The position numbers and the translations under genes are program-made. A stretch of DNA of 17,874 nt, from positions 1 to 17,874 of the forward strand of contig MU633987.1 in the NCBI GenBank assembly GCA_026770595.1, read 5' to 3'. This DNA is from Ochromonadaceae sp. CCMP2298. Its lineage: Eukaryota; Sar; Synurophyceae; Ochromonadales; Ochromonadaceae. Below the pieces are notes generated by a model. The model worked only from the letters and a program-made list of their open reading frames with translations. It was not told the origin of the DNA and searched no databases. Below, one piece after another: positions 1 to 8,369 of this stretch; positions within the stretch are counted from its first letter, which is position 1; the number at the start of each line of letters is the position of its first letter.

Positions 1-27
1 CTGTACGAGCAGATCGCCTGCTCATAT

Positions 28-63
28 TTTCCCTGATGGCCGAGAACTTGGCGATCAGGGAAA
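28..63. repeat. 10-bp inverted repeat (hairpin)
   Basis: TTTCCCTGAT (28-37) is followed after 16 bases by its exact reverse complement ATCAGGGAAA (54-63). One mismatch inward, three more pairs form (GCC 39-41 with GGC 50-52), leaving an 8-base loop. It lies about 560 bp upstream of EF-1alpha. It could be the 3' end of an RNA from a gene left of the window, or chance. No function can be assigned. Confidence 0.4.
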
Positions 64-621
64 GTTAGCTTGATGGTTCTCCAGAACCACGCCTCGCCCC
101 GCAATTTCGATCGCGGCTCCTCGGACTACAATGAATTCTGGGCATAAAAAATATAATCCAGCCGCCACCTCTACTCATTCCTCGGAGGAAGCTTTTCAAA
201 AGTGGAGAGGGCTCCAGATCGATGTTTGTTTTGAAAAACCAAAAAGAAATTTTTGTTCGAAAAGACAAGCGCCGCGCACAGCCATTTTTGCACGGGCGAA
301 ATGACAAGAGTGGTACAAAAGGGTTCAAAGGGGTCAAAGGGGTCACCGCATGGGATCAAGGAATCTTGAGGGGGTGCGGTTTTGTGCTCAATATTAGGCT
401 CCGATTATATTGTATTTGTTACAAATATTATCCTTTTTAATTGGTACAGCGATGGGTGGTGGGAGACCTGGGAGGGGGAAAAATGAGCGAGGGTGTTTTC
501 TGCGGCCAACCACAGCCAAGCATCCTCCCAGAGGAAAGATTCCTTCCTCGCGCTCCCGCTGTTGCAACTGTCCCACACAATTATTACCCCTGTGAGATTC
601 ACTCCGTAATAATCTATCAAG
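64..621 (+). promoter_or_regulatory. EF-1alpha upstream region
   Basis: No convincing gene is visible here; the short reading frames are unrelated in sequence to anything I recognise. Three tandem 9-base units occur at 318-344: AAAGGGTTC, then AAAGGGGTC twice, which could be factor-binding sites. The only strongly AT-rich patch, about 400-440, contains TTATATTG (405-412) and is the best candidate core promoter. The transcription start, and whether a 5' UTR intron exists, cannot be decided from sequence alone. The base three before the ATG at 622 is A, a favourable eukaryotic start context. Confidence 0.35.
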
Positions 622-1950
622 ATGCCCAAGGAGAAGATTCACGTTTCCCTCGTGGTCATCGGCCACGTCGATGCCGGCAAGTCCACCACCACCGGTCACC
701 TGATCTACAAGTGCGGTGGTATCGACAAGCGTACCATCGAGAAGTTCGAGAAGGAGGCTGCCGAGCTCGGCAAGGCCTCTTTCAAGTACGCATGGGTGCT
801 TGACAACCTCAAGGCCGAGCGCGAGCGTGGTATCACCATTGACATCGCCCTGTGGAAGTTCGAGTCCCCCAAGTACAACTTCACCGTGATTGACGCCCCC
901 GGTCACCGCGATTTCATCAAGAACATGATTACCGGCACCTCTCAGGCCGATGTTGCCATCCTGGTGATCGACTCCTCCCCCGGTGGCTTCGAGTCCGGCT
1001 GGGCTGCTGAGGGCCAGACCAAGGAGCACGCGCTTCTTGCCTTCACCCTGGGTGTGGCACAGATGATCGTGGCCATCAACAAGATGGACGCCAACCAGTA
1101 CAACGAGCAGAGGTACAACGACATCAAGGAGGAGGTCTCTGGTTACCTCAAGAAGGTCGGGTACAAGCCCATCAAGATCCCATTCGTGCCTATCTCCGGC
1201 TGGGTGGGTGACAACATGATCGATCGCTCCGACGCCATGGCCTGGTACAAGGGCCCCATCCTCCTCGAGGCTCTGGACCTTGTGACCCCCCCCAAGAGAC
1301 CCACCGACAAGCCCCTGCGCCTCCCCCTCCAGGATGTGTACAAGATCGGCGGTATCGGCACAGTGCCCGTGGGCCGTGTGGAGACAGGCATCATCAAGCC
1401 CGGGATGACCTGCTGCTTCGGCCCCATCGGCCTGACCACCGAGGTGAAGTCCGTCGAGATGCACCACGAGTCCCTCGCCGAGGCCGTGCCCGGTGACAAC
1501 GTTGGCTTTAACTGCAAGAACGTGTCTGTCAAGGACATCAAGCGCGGTTACGTCGCATCGAACAACTCCGATGACCCCGCGTGCGGTGCGCAGTCCTTCC
1601 TCGCCCAAGTGATCATCATGTCCCACCCCGGCCAGATCCAGAACGGCTACACCCCTGTGCTTGATTGCCACACCTCCCACATCGCCACCAAGTTCGCCAA
1701 CATTGACGAGAAGATGGACCGCCGTACCGGCAAGACCCTGGAGGCCAACCCCAAGTTCGTGAAGAACGGTGATGCCTGCATGGTCACCCTGGAGCCTTCC
1801 AAGCCTATGGTTGTGGAGGCCTTCTCCGACTACCCTCCCCTGGGCCGTTTCGCCGTGCGCGACATGAGGCAGACCGTGGCTGTCGGTGTCATCAAGTCCG
1901 TCATCAAGAAGGAGGTCGGTGGCGCCGGCAAGGGTGGCAAGAAGAAGTAA
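622..1950 (+). CDS. EF-1alpha (TEF1): Translation elongation factor 1-alpha
   Basis: Cytosolic GTPase that delivers aminoacyl-tRNA to the ribosomal A site. The 442-residue protein is full length for the family. All GTPase motifs are present: P-loop GHVDAGKS (14-21), switch I with [13 protein letters not shown] (91-95), NKMD (153-156) and a late SGW motif. Domains 2 and 3 follow, with the typical VGRVETG and PGDNVGFN stretches, and the tail is lysine/glycine rich (GKGGKKK). The start is the first ATG and gives the canonical MPKEK N-terminus. There is no intron in the coding part, and codons strongly prefer C or G in third position, as expected for a highly expressed gene. The protein resembles SAR-group (for example oomycete) EF-1alpha from memory; that placement is only an impression. 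The gene ends in TAA and converges with the phosphatidylinositol synthase gene. Confidence 0.97.
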   Translation: MPKEKIHVSLVVIGHVDAGKSTTTGHLIYKCGGIDKRTIEKFEKEAAELGKASFKYAWVLDNLKAERERGITIDIALWKFESPKYNFTVIDAPGHRDFIKNMITGTSQADVAILVIDSSPGGFESGWAAEGQTKEHALLAFTLGVAQMIVAINKMDANQYNEQRYNDIKEEVSGYLKKVGYKPIKIPFVPISGWVGDNMIDRSDAMAWYKGPILLEALDLVTPPKRPTDKPLRLPLQDVYKIGGIGTVPVGRVETGIIKPGMTCCFGPIGLTTEVKSVEMHHESLAEAVPGDNVGFNCKNVSVKDIKRGYVASNNSDDPACGAQSFLAQVIIMSHPGQIQNGYTPVLDCHTSHIATKFANIDEKMDRRTGKTLEANPKFVKNGDACMVTLEPSKPMVVEAFSDYPPLGRFAVRDMRQTVAVGVIKSVIKKEVGGAGKGGKKK

Positions 1951-2225
1951 ACGGTTAGCCGAACTATTGTGACGGTTGAGCAATTGGTGATCAATCTGAG
2001 AATCTATTGTTCAGTTCGTTTTACGTTGGTACGACTGTAAGCTTGTTTATACTTCTTAGCGCCTCTACGGGGTTTTTCATGTAACTTGCAAAGCATAACA
2101 CATTGAAAACACTTTTTTATTCTTCTCTAGCAAGGCTCGAAAAAAGCAGCCGTCGCAGCACTTGATTCCTTTAACTTATTTTAATAATAACGGCTCGATC
2201 TGTACAAAACTCGCATCCGACACAA
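1951..2225. other. Convergent intergenic region with poly(A) signal
   Basis: AT-rich 3' flank shared by two converging genes. On the minus strand an AATAAA hexamer (plus-strand TTTATT at 2116-2121) lies about 105 bases after the stop of the phosphatidylinositol synthase gene and is a plausible polyadenylation signal for it. On the plus strand no AATAAA was found for EF-1alpha; only AT-rich stretches near 2165-2190 might serve. No other gene is visible. Confidence 0.45.
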
Positions 2226-3012
2226 TCACTCCTTCTTCACGTCCATCTCCGCTAGGGCATCTGCGGCAGAAGTCAGTTGAATAACATTCACGATCTGCTT
2301 CAGGATGCACGCGGGAAGGCAGCCGTACACCATTATCTGAGTCGAACAAAAAGAGAGAGGAGTGGTTACGTAAGGATGAGTGATTACATTTCTGCCGCGA
2401 CGAGGAAATAGGAAGGCGAGTGGCTGTCCTACCGGTACTTACCTGGTACACAATAGGCTCCGGTGAAAAGTGGTAGATGTACAGAGCTATGTAATAGAAC
2501 TCCGTGCCCACACAGCAGTATCCGAACAAGGGGTAGATTGAGTAGTACCAGCGCAGCAGCGCGTTCCGTTCCACCAGGGCCTCGGTGGATTTGTGGTGTG
2601 CTGTCACGCTCATGACGTGGAACCAATGGCTGGTTATGTCCAGCACGATGAGACTGGTGAAGGCGAAGGAATAGGCAGGGTAGAACTGAGCCAGCACAAC
2701 TAGGAGTCCGCAGGTACTCACTCTGTCGGTCACCATGTCGAGGATGCCGCCGAATTTGGAGCACTGGTTGAAGGCCCGGGCCACGTAACCGTCCACAACA
2801 TCCCCCGCAAAAGCGGCGCAGTAGCATGCTATGGACAGCTTCCACGAAGTATGTGCGAAGTAGAAGGAAGCCAGCATGAAGGCAAAGCGAGCATACCCGA
2901 TCATGTTCGGGTAGTAGAGGAGTACTTCGGTGGAGCTGCTGGCCGGCATGCTGAGGTTCCGCTGGTTGTGTGAGGGGGTCGCACTCTGTGCCTGAATGAT
3001 GCTCACTTCCAT
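2226..3012 (-). CDS. PIS1: CDP-diacylglycerol-inositol 3-phosphatidyltransferase (PI synthase), two exons
   Basis: Membrane enzyme, normally of the ER, that makes phosphatidylinositol from CDP-diacylglycerol and myo-inositol. Exon 1 (3012-2443) carries 190 codons; exon 2 (2336-2226) adds 36 codons and a TGA, giving 226 residues, normal for the family. The CDP-alcohol phosphotransferase signature is complete: D-x2-DG-x2-AR-x8-G-x3-D-x3-D, starting DVVDGYVAR and ending GGILDMVTD, around residues 70-95. The FNQCSKFG stretch inside it is typical of PI synthase rather than other family members. YYPNMIGYAR near residues 33-42 matches the usual start of the first membrane helix; several more hydrophobic helices follow. 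Unspliced, the frame runs into an unrelated 88-residue tail; spliced, it ends ILKQIVNVIQLTSAA, the family's expected last helix. A second in-frame Met lies at residue 22, so the true start could be slightly shorter. Confidence 0.93.
2337..2442 (-). other. Spliceosomal intron in PI synthase gene
   Basis: Reading the minus strand, exon 1 ends CTATTGTGTACCAG and the intron starts GTAAGTACCGG (2442 downward). It ends in a pyrimidine-rich tract, TTTTTGTTCGACTCAG (2337), and exon 2 starts ATAATGGTGTAC. Length is 106 bp and phase is 0 (570 bases in exon 1). It is supported because splicing restores the conserved C-terminal membrane helix and a normal protein length. Confidence 0.9.
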
Positions 3013-3452
3013 GCGTCAACCGTCACGAATCTGCTCGTAGCCTTGCGCACTCCAGGCGCTCCTCCAGGAGGCAGCACCAGTTCAACAGCTTCAACTGATC
3101 AACCCACAGAGTGATGATCAAGATCTTCCCAAGCGGGGAGATCCCCTGCTGCTGCTGCTGGGACTAACTTAGGACTAGGGCTTCAGGGTGTGTGGTGCGG
3201 GATTGTCACGTAACGTACGCCCGTTTCATATCCTATGGCTGTGGGGCTCTCTGGAGCCTCCACAGGCCCTCTTCTGTATCCTGTACTGTAATATAAGCAC
3301 AACCCAACATCGAGTACTTCACTGGTGGATCATCTAGGTCTTCTTTCTTCTTTTAGAAAAGTCGTGGCCTAGCTCACCACGAGCAGCAGAAGGTTCCTTG
3401 AGTGTTTGGCTCGGTTCAGTGACATCTACGCGAGATATATTCGCCCTCACAA

Positions 3453-3461
3453 TATATAAAA
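3453..3461 (+). promoter_or_regulatory. TATA box for the retroelement transcript
   Basis: TATATAAAA in an otherwise mixed-composition region, about 150 bases before the first ATG of the element's 5' reading frame and on the same strand. It would place the transcription start near 3480-3490. It points away from PI synthase. Confidence 0.55.
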
Positions 3462-3516
3462 ACAGCAGTCTGATCAACTGCCTGAATTCGCCGTCCTACC
3501 GACGCCGAAGACTCAG

Positions 3517-3592
3517 GTACGTCTGCTGCGTGTTTAATATTACAGGACATATTGCATCGGGGCTATAATTTTCCTTCGAGACATTTTTTCAG
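3517..3592 (+). other. Possible 5' leader intron of the retroelement
   Basis: GACTCAG|GTACGT gives a good 5' splice site at 3517, and a run ending CATTTTTTCAG gives a good 3' site at 3592. The 76-base interval is much more AT-rich than its surroundings and lies between the TATA box and the ATG at 3614. A nearer acceptor, ATTACAG at 3545, would leave a very small intron. Inferred from sequence only. Confidence 0.4.
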
Positions 3593-3613
3593 TTCCAACC
3601 AACAGAAAATTTG

Positions 3614-4384
3614 ATGGAGAAACCTGAGAGCAAGGACATCAGCAGCGGTGCCCGGGCCCAGCGCCTCGCGCGTCGGCGGATCAACGCGTCCCTCCACCAG
3701 GATCCAAGCACTCCAGCAGCTGAGGGCGGTGGTCAAGTCGACGCCGCCCTCAGTCTCCCAAGTCGGGACGTGTTCGGGGGTACCGAGGCCCACACGCACC
3801 TGCCAGCTGCGCCAGGACGGGACCTACCCTCCGCCAGGGAGGATCCCGAGTCCAGCGAGCCGCAGGAGCGTGCCCCCAACGAGCACGAGCCCCGGCGGGA
3901 TGGGTCGAGCGAGGGCAGGCGGGCCCTAAGCTCTCCCGGCCGACGGGGGGCAGCACACGATCGTGTGGCTGACCCCCAAGAGCAGACGAGACCAAGCGGC
4001 ATGGAGGAGAAACAGGCTACTGGCGGACGCGGGGGCAGCAGACAGACGGAGGACGGAGGCTACTCGGTCGAGGGGGCTGGCGGGGACGGCGGACCAGCAG
4101 CAACTTTAGACAGAGCGGGGACAGCGAGGACGGAGAGGACGGGCGGCTTGGCAACCACAGCACACAGCACAGCAAGTCCCTCCACCGAGAGGGTGTCAGA
4201 GGGTGGGCAGGAGAGAGCAGACAGGCCCGGTGTCTCTCCCTCCCAGCCACGGACGCAGCAGTTCATGGACGGCGACCGAGAGAAGGGGGCCAAGCAGACG
4301 CAGGAACGAGCAAGGCCTGGCGGGACGGGGCAACGCGGTCAACGCGGGCGAGGACGGAGAGGGGGTGGAGGCAGCCACGGATAA
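3614..4384 (+). CDS. Retroelement 5' ORF, disordered RG-rich protein
   Basis: First ATG after the TATA box and candidate leader intron; 256 residues ending in TAA. The protein is hydrophilic and low in complexity, rich in G, R, E, S, T and P, with no hydrophobic core. Its C-terminal end is a Gly/Arg cluster (GQRGQRGRGRRGGGG) of the type often seen in RNA-binding tails. No domain is recognised. Another frame (frame 3) is open from 4203 and, after a TAG at 4392, runs on to 5192. The true product may therefore shift frame somewhere around 4300-4390 and continue, the RG-rich end then being partly a wrong-frame reading. A disordered start to a long Gag-like polyprotein is my best reading. Confidence 0.5.
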   Translation: MEKPESKDISSGARAQRLARRRINASLHQDPSTPAAEGGGQVDAALSLPSRDVFGGTEAHTHLPAAPGRDLPSAREDPESSEPQERAPNEHEPRRDGSSEGRRALSSPGRRGAAHDRVADPQEQTRPSGMEEKQATGGRGGSRQTEDGGYSVEGAGGDGGPAATLDRAGTARTERTGGLATTAHSTASPSTERVSEGGQERADRPGVSPSQPRTQQFMDGDREKGAKQTQERARPGGTGQRGQRGRGRRGGGGSHG

Positions 4385-4394
4385 GAGGGGCTAG

Positions 4395-5192
4395 GATAGG
4401 GGGAAGGAAGAGAGTGAGAAGAGGAGGAGTGAGGAGAAGAGGTCAGGTCCGGCGACGAGATCAACAGCGAGACTTACCCGCGGCCTAGACCAGCGCACCT
4501 CTGACGTCCCAGATGTCCTGGGCGCAGGGAGGGAGGCACCACCACCTGTGAGGAAGAAGGGAGAGGGGCCACGGAGCAAGGTCAGAGAGCTGCTGGACAG
4601 ACGGAGGCGAGGAGTGCAGGGCCGGGCACTGGAGCTGGGCAGGTCGGGAGGCCGGACGGGGAGCGGGCGCCTCACCTCGCCCAGCCTGATCGAGCCGCGT
4701 CACGCCATACTTGCCCAACTCGACAGCCTGTAGGAGGAGGACCTCGACACGGCGTGCAGGGCTGCAGGCTGGGCAGGAGAGGTACAGGAGGCTGGCGGGG
4801 GCGAGGACGAGGGGGTCTCGCAAGAGCCCACTCACCGGGGGTCTCAGGAGCCGCCCAACAACAAGCAGCAAGGGCTAGGGGAGGGCGACTCCCAAGAGGT
4901 CGGCCCGGAATATCCCCTAAATCCTCACTCCACCACCAACCTGCCCCATGCGGCCAGGGGAGAGGGCGTAGGGCACGCAGTTCGACGTGACCCTCATGCC
5001 TCCTCTCTCTGGCAGCTGGACGCATACGGTCTGGGAGTGAGGGGCGCGGCGCAGCGGGATGCACACAGTCGGGTAGCACAGGGCGCAGCGACAACCCACC
5101 CACGCGATCAACACGCACACAGGTCGGGTACTGCCAGTGGGGGCCGTAACGGTCACGGGACAGGTTCTGCCGCCCGGTGTAACGGACAAACA
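4395..5192 (+). pseudogene. Retroelement coding segment, frame 3, one internal TAG
   Basis: Frame 3 is open from just after a TAG at 4392-4394 to a TGA at 5190-5192, interrupted only by a TAG at 4731-4733. The sequence on both sides of that TAG looks like one helical stretch (HAILAQLDSL before, EEDLDTACRAAGW after), so the stop appears to sit inside a real protein segment. Most of the rest is charged and probably disordered. The segment overlaps the next one (frame 1 opens at 5077), so a +1 frame change falls between 5077 and 5190. The first tandem-repeat copy supplies the TGA in this frame. No known domain. Coding status rests on frame continuity only. Confidence 0.4.
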
Positions 5193-5682
5193 TGAAACGC
5201 ACGATGGACTGGTTCTACCGCCCGGTGTAACGGACAAACATGAAACGCACGGTGGACAGGTTCTGCCGCCCGGTGTAACGGACAAACATGAAACGCACGG
5301 TGGACAGGTTCTGCCGCCGGGGGGGATAATGGGCACAGGACAGACGCGTGAGGCGGCGGCGGCCAAGCAAGTGATCAACGGAGAGGAGAGTAAGGGACAG
5401 AGAGTAGAGAAGCACAGCGGGGGGGTGCGGCAGGTCAAGCACGCGTGGAGCGCACACGGCGCGGGCAACGCGGCGGGTGTGCCCCTGCCCACCTCAGCAG
5501 ACGGCAAGTGGGGCCCCGAAGAGGAGCACGCGGCTACGGTAGTGAGGGGGCAGTTTAAGCACGCAGCTAAGGAGGGTAGAGACAGCTGGGACGTCAGGCC
5601 GCCCCCGGGGAGCGAGTCAGACAGTAGCGAGGGAGAGACGACGGCTGAGGCGCCCAGGACCACGGGAGGGCTGAGAGAGTAG
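5137..5682 (+). pseudogene. Retroelement coding segment with PPGVTDKHETH repeats
   Basis: Frame 1, open from 5077 and ending with TAG at 5680-5682; the first usable codon marked here is a GTG, so an independent start is doubtful. The N-terminal part is the 16-residue tandem repeat; the remainder is acidic, rich in G, E, S and H, and probably disordered. After the TAG the same frame continues without a further stop to 6052 and then to 7660, so this is best read as part of one longer polyprotein broken by single stops. No known domain. Confidence 0.45.
5160..5318 (+). repeat. 48-bp in-frame tandem repeat, 3.3 copies
   Basis: Copies at 5160-5207, 5208-5255 and 5256-5303 plus a 15-base partial copy to 5318. 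Copies differ at only a few bases. The unit is a multiple of three and, in frame 1, encodes a 16-residue repeat of the form GQVLPPGVTDKHETHG. Near-identity suggests recent expansion. Confidence 0.95.
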
Positions 5683-5703
5683 GAGGGCGTACGGGGCCTG
5701 AGT

Positions 5704-6054
5704 ATGACGGCAGGGCAAGAGGAGCACAAGGGTAGCGCGCGATTGGAGGACATAGACCCGTTCGTGTGCCAGCGCTGCAATTTCCTCCCACACAGCACGA
5801 CGAGCGGCAGGCCGCCACTGGAGGATGAGTCAGCCCCGGGCGACTCTGGGGAGGAGACGGCGGGGCGCCAGCAGGGGTCGGCGTCGGGGGGGCACCAGTC
5901 AGCGGCGGGTACGGAATACCACTCGCGCGCACCCAACCAGAACGTGAGCATGATCAGCGAGAGTGGGGACGAGGCAGACGGAGCCGGTAGCACGGGGGGC
6001 GAGCAGTACGGCACCCACTCTGACGACTGGGCTGACCTAGGGGCACGCGTATAG
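5704..6054 (+). pseudogene. Retroelement coding segment, acidic linker
   Basis: Continues frame 1 after the TAG at 5680; an ATG at 5704 would give 116 residues ending in TAG at 6052-6054. It contains a single CxxC pair (VCQRCNF) near the start, with no further paired cysteines to make a zinc finger. The rest is strongly acidic, Ser/Gly-rich and likely disordered (ISESGDEADGAGS). The same frame stays open after the TAG through the SET-like domain, so it is probably a linker in the same protein. Confidence 0.45.
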
Positions 6055-7662
6055 ACAGAGACGGGAGGGCAGCCAGCACGGGTCCCACCAACGCAGCTAC
6101 GTCGAGACCCGTGGGACGACCTAGGGGCGTGTCTGCGGACGACAGCAGGGCCACAGCGGGGCAGGGGTGCAAGAAATGGCAACCAGGGCAGTGAGAGGGG
6201 GGGTGAGCAAGGTAGCGGGGACAGAGCAGCCCCCGGTGTCTCTATCACGGCGTCGGTGGCCACCTACGCCCGCCTGTTCACCGCGGCTAGCACGTACCAT
6301 GTCCCGCGCCCCGGCAGCGCTCCTCTCTCCCTGGGCGACGGGCTCTTCACGGAGTTACCCATCGGGCACAACGTGCCTATCCTCAGCAACCCAGGAGAGG
6401 TCATCACCACGGAGCAGTACGGCGTGCGCGCTCGAGACGGCTACGGCGGCTACGCGGTCCAGCTCAACAGCGAGTACTGCGTCGACGGCCACCAAGCACA
6501 CCACGACGGGGCAAGCCTGGCGGGGTACGTCAACAGCCCATACTCAGCGGTCACTCTCGACCCGGCCGTACCGGCAGTGGCGGCAGTCGCTAACGCTCAC
6601 CTAGTAGTAAGATGCACCGCCGTGGGCCTGTACAGTGTCACCATCGTATCGGGCAGCGCAGAGGTCGTCGCAGAGGACGCGGAGAGGACCCGAGACGGCC
6701 TTGCAGCTATCAGCAGACCCCCAATCCCAAGGGGGGCGGAAATCCTCATGGACTACTCGGCGGCGTACATCTTCCCCACGGCCCTCACGGACTCGCTCCC
6801 TCCCATGGACATCTCCGCGGCGGAGGAGGTACGAGTCATGTTCGCAGCAGGGGCTACGGCGGACGACTGGGCAACGCGGGCGCCGGACGACCCCACGGAT
6901 TCGGCATACAGGGGACGCACCTCAGCGCGCCGCCTGTATGGCGACGCACCAGGTCACAGAACCCGCGCGCACACGGACACCTCATCCCTGCCACGTAACC
7001 TACCCCATAACGACACCCCGATCTATTCGCAACTTGAGAACGCATTTCCCCATCTTGGAAACGCATACGCCCCCCATACCATCACGGCTGTCATAAGCCA
7101 GGAGGGCGAAGGAGACCACTCAAGTAGCGAGTATAGTGTGGGTGCGACCGAGAAGAGCAGTCTGTGCGAGGACGACCAGGGACCAAGCACCTGGAAGCCA
7201 TGGGAGGAGAGTTGGGAGAGCCGCCACGACAGAGACCTGAGTATGGATCCCAATCTGTACGAAGAGACACTAATGGCACGCACGATCTTCACCTTCCCAA
7301 CCAACAAAACCATCAATCATCACCTCACCAACAACACTAGTATCCCGTTGGGCCTCGGCCCTGAAACGAGTGCCTACCTCAACCACAACAACACCAACAG
7401 CGTCGGAGGCGGGGTGAGCGGCACGGATTTGAACAAGGCCGGCTCGGATCTGGACAAGGCCGGCTCGGATCTGGACAAGACCCCTATCCCTAATCCCTAC
7501 ACTAATACTCTTTTCGGGGAGACTACCTTACAACACTTGGCTACCGGCCGCCCCGGTAGCCATGCCACTCTGTCTCGCATATCAATGTCGCATATCACTC
7601 TGTCTCGTATCACGGGGAGGAATGCCAGCAGCAGGGGCGTCCATCTCGATCGGGAGAGTTAG
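6055..7662 (+). pseudogene. SET-like domain segment of the retroelement polyprotein
   Basis: SET domains transfer methyl groups from SAM to lysines, mostly on histones. Frame 1 is open from 6055 to TAG at 7660-7662. The SET-like part spans roughly 6310-6770. DGLFTELPIG (6337 on) matches the GLFA-x-x-IPxG start, and EYCVDGHQ (about 6472-6495) matches the IDG strand. GYVNSPYS (6523-6546) sits where NHS is expected; NAHLVV matches the following strand. IPRGAEILMDYSAAY (6724-6768) matches the I-x-x-GEEL-x-x-DY motif, with the catalytic-type Tyr kept. His of NHS is absent and about 70 residues separate the last two motifs, so activity is uncertain. The first in-frame Met after 6054 is inside ILMDY, so this cannot be translated from its own ATG. 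The C-terminal part is disordered with short repeats. Confidence 0.6.
7417..7479 (+). repeat. 21-bp in-frame tandem repeat
   Basis: Two identical 21-base copies (7438-7458 and 7459-7479) follow a diverged copy (7417-7437). They encode AGSDLDK units in frame 1. Slightly downstream (about 7560-7610) a looser repeat encodes two ITLSRI-like units. Confidence 0.9.
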
Positions 7663-7715
7663 GGCCTGCTCGCGAGGGGCAAGAAGGGTGTTCGGCTATT
7701 CCGGAGCTACAACCC

Positions 7716-8369
7716 ATGAGCCTACACACAGCCGGAGGGGCTGTAACATCTACACCCCTCTCGGTGGGCACCGAGTCCCGGCAGCACGTCGCTGGCCAGG
7801 AACCGAGCGTTAACGTGGGGTGGAGCGTTAACGTCTCGGAGGGAGGGGGGAAACCCCCTGGCTCTATAATGTGGAGGATCCCAGCCGGAATGCTGGGTAG
7901 GAACGGGAGGGGAGAGGCCAACCTCGATCCGACTGTGGCGGACAGCAGAGAGAATCTAAGGCCTCACGAGGAGGGATCGGTTGGGGGTACAGAAAACGGT
8001 CGGGCGCAGCGAGGGGTGCAGCGTGCGCAGTCGGGGGGAGTAGACAGAGAGAGAGGGATAGTTGGAGTCGTGGTAATAGAGAGGACTGGCGACGGCAAGA
8101 AGGATGGTAAATCAGTAGTGGGGGAATATTGCACGTCAACGTCGGCCAGGGCTGGAACGCAGGAGGTATGGGGTCACACCCAGGGTCTGGCGTGGGGAAG
8201 GGAACAAGAAGGAGAGCCGTTAGCAAAGATACTGGGAGGCATGGGAGAAGATGGAGGTAATAGGACCCAACGTCAACAGGAGACGAGCGGCCTGGCACCA
8301 GAGGGGAGATATGGCAGGAGACCTATGGCGAGAGGTACACATGCACACGGTAAAGTACCAGCAGTGTGA
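7716..8369 (+). pseudogene. Retroelement coding segment, frame 3
   Basis: Frame 3 is open from 7560 and ends at TGA 8367-8369; the first ATG is at 7716. It overlaps frame 1 before it (open to 7660) and after it (frame 1 opens again at 8224). To be part of the same protein, reading would shift at 7560-7660 and shift back at 8224-8366. The protein is Gly/Arg/Glu-rich and low in complexity, without a known domain. It carries a short SVNVGWSVNV repeat from an 18-base direct repeat (GAGCGTTAACGT at 7805 and 7823). It could be real coding sequence or the shadow of a section damaged in frame 1. Confidence 0.35.
7805..7834 (+). repeat. Short direct repeat
   Basis: GAGCGTTAACGT occurs twice, starting at 7805 and 7823, an 18-base (6-codon) period. 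Each copy contains the palindrome CGTTAACG. Confidence 0.7.

Larger units (their letters stand above)
3013..3613. promoter_or_regulatory. Divergent intergenic region; possible 5' LTR/leader of the retroelement
   Basis: No gene is seen. The left part is the upstream region of PI synthase and includes five CTG units (3146-3160). The right part carries a plus-strand promoter and leader for the retroelement. A TGTCACG at 3204-3210 resembles the common start of Ty3-type LTRs, so a 5' LTR may begin there. The matching 3' LTR is outside the window and this cannot be tested. No clear tRNA primer-binding site (TGG plus an acceptor-stem complement) is seen between the TATA box and the first ATG. Confidence 0.35.

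Noticed and set aside
595-607. TCACTCC near the EF-1alpha ATG as an oomycete-type initiator element
   Set aside because: A single short, imperfect match only 15-25 bases before the ATG, with no support for the host group or for a start site there.
394-1983. 529-codon minus-strand ORF across EF-1alpha
   Set aside because: It is antisense to an unmistakable EF-1alpha gene. Strong codon bias in such genes commonly leaves the opposite strand open; the translation is rich in G, L, H, D and V and resembles no protein.
2176-2442. Unspliced C-terminal extension of PI synthase (88 residues after VYQ)
   Set aside because: The tail is unrelated to the family, starts at a perfect GTAAGT donor, and removing 2337-2442 restores the expected last membrane helix.
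3204-3210. TGTCACG as a definite LTR left end
   Set aside because: Only a short motif; without the 3' LTR or a target-site duplication the boundary cannot be supported, so it is used only as a possible start.
3648-3929. Plus-strand frame-3 ORF inside the first element ORF
   Set aside because: Overlaps the longer ATG-initiated frame at 3614 and has no recognisable content; GC-rich DNA leaves several frames open.
5160-5318. CRISPR-like array
   Set aside because: The 48-bp units are contiguous with no spacers, keep a reading frame, and the genome is eukaryotic.
4917-6263. 448-codon minus-strand ORF with no stop, while the plus strand has two TAGs here
   Set aside because: Composition is the Pro/Ser/Cys/Leu mix expected opposite purine-rich GC-rich coding DNA. 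Plus frame 1 runs on into the SET-like domain and keeps the same strand as every other element segment. Not fully excluded, but unlikely.
7716-7719. ATGA overlap as a second coupled start
   Set aside because: The frame-1 stop that matters is the TAG at 7660; the TGA in this ATGA lies 57 bases later in a frame already closed, so the overlap is coincidental.
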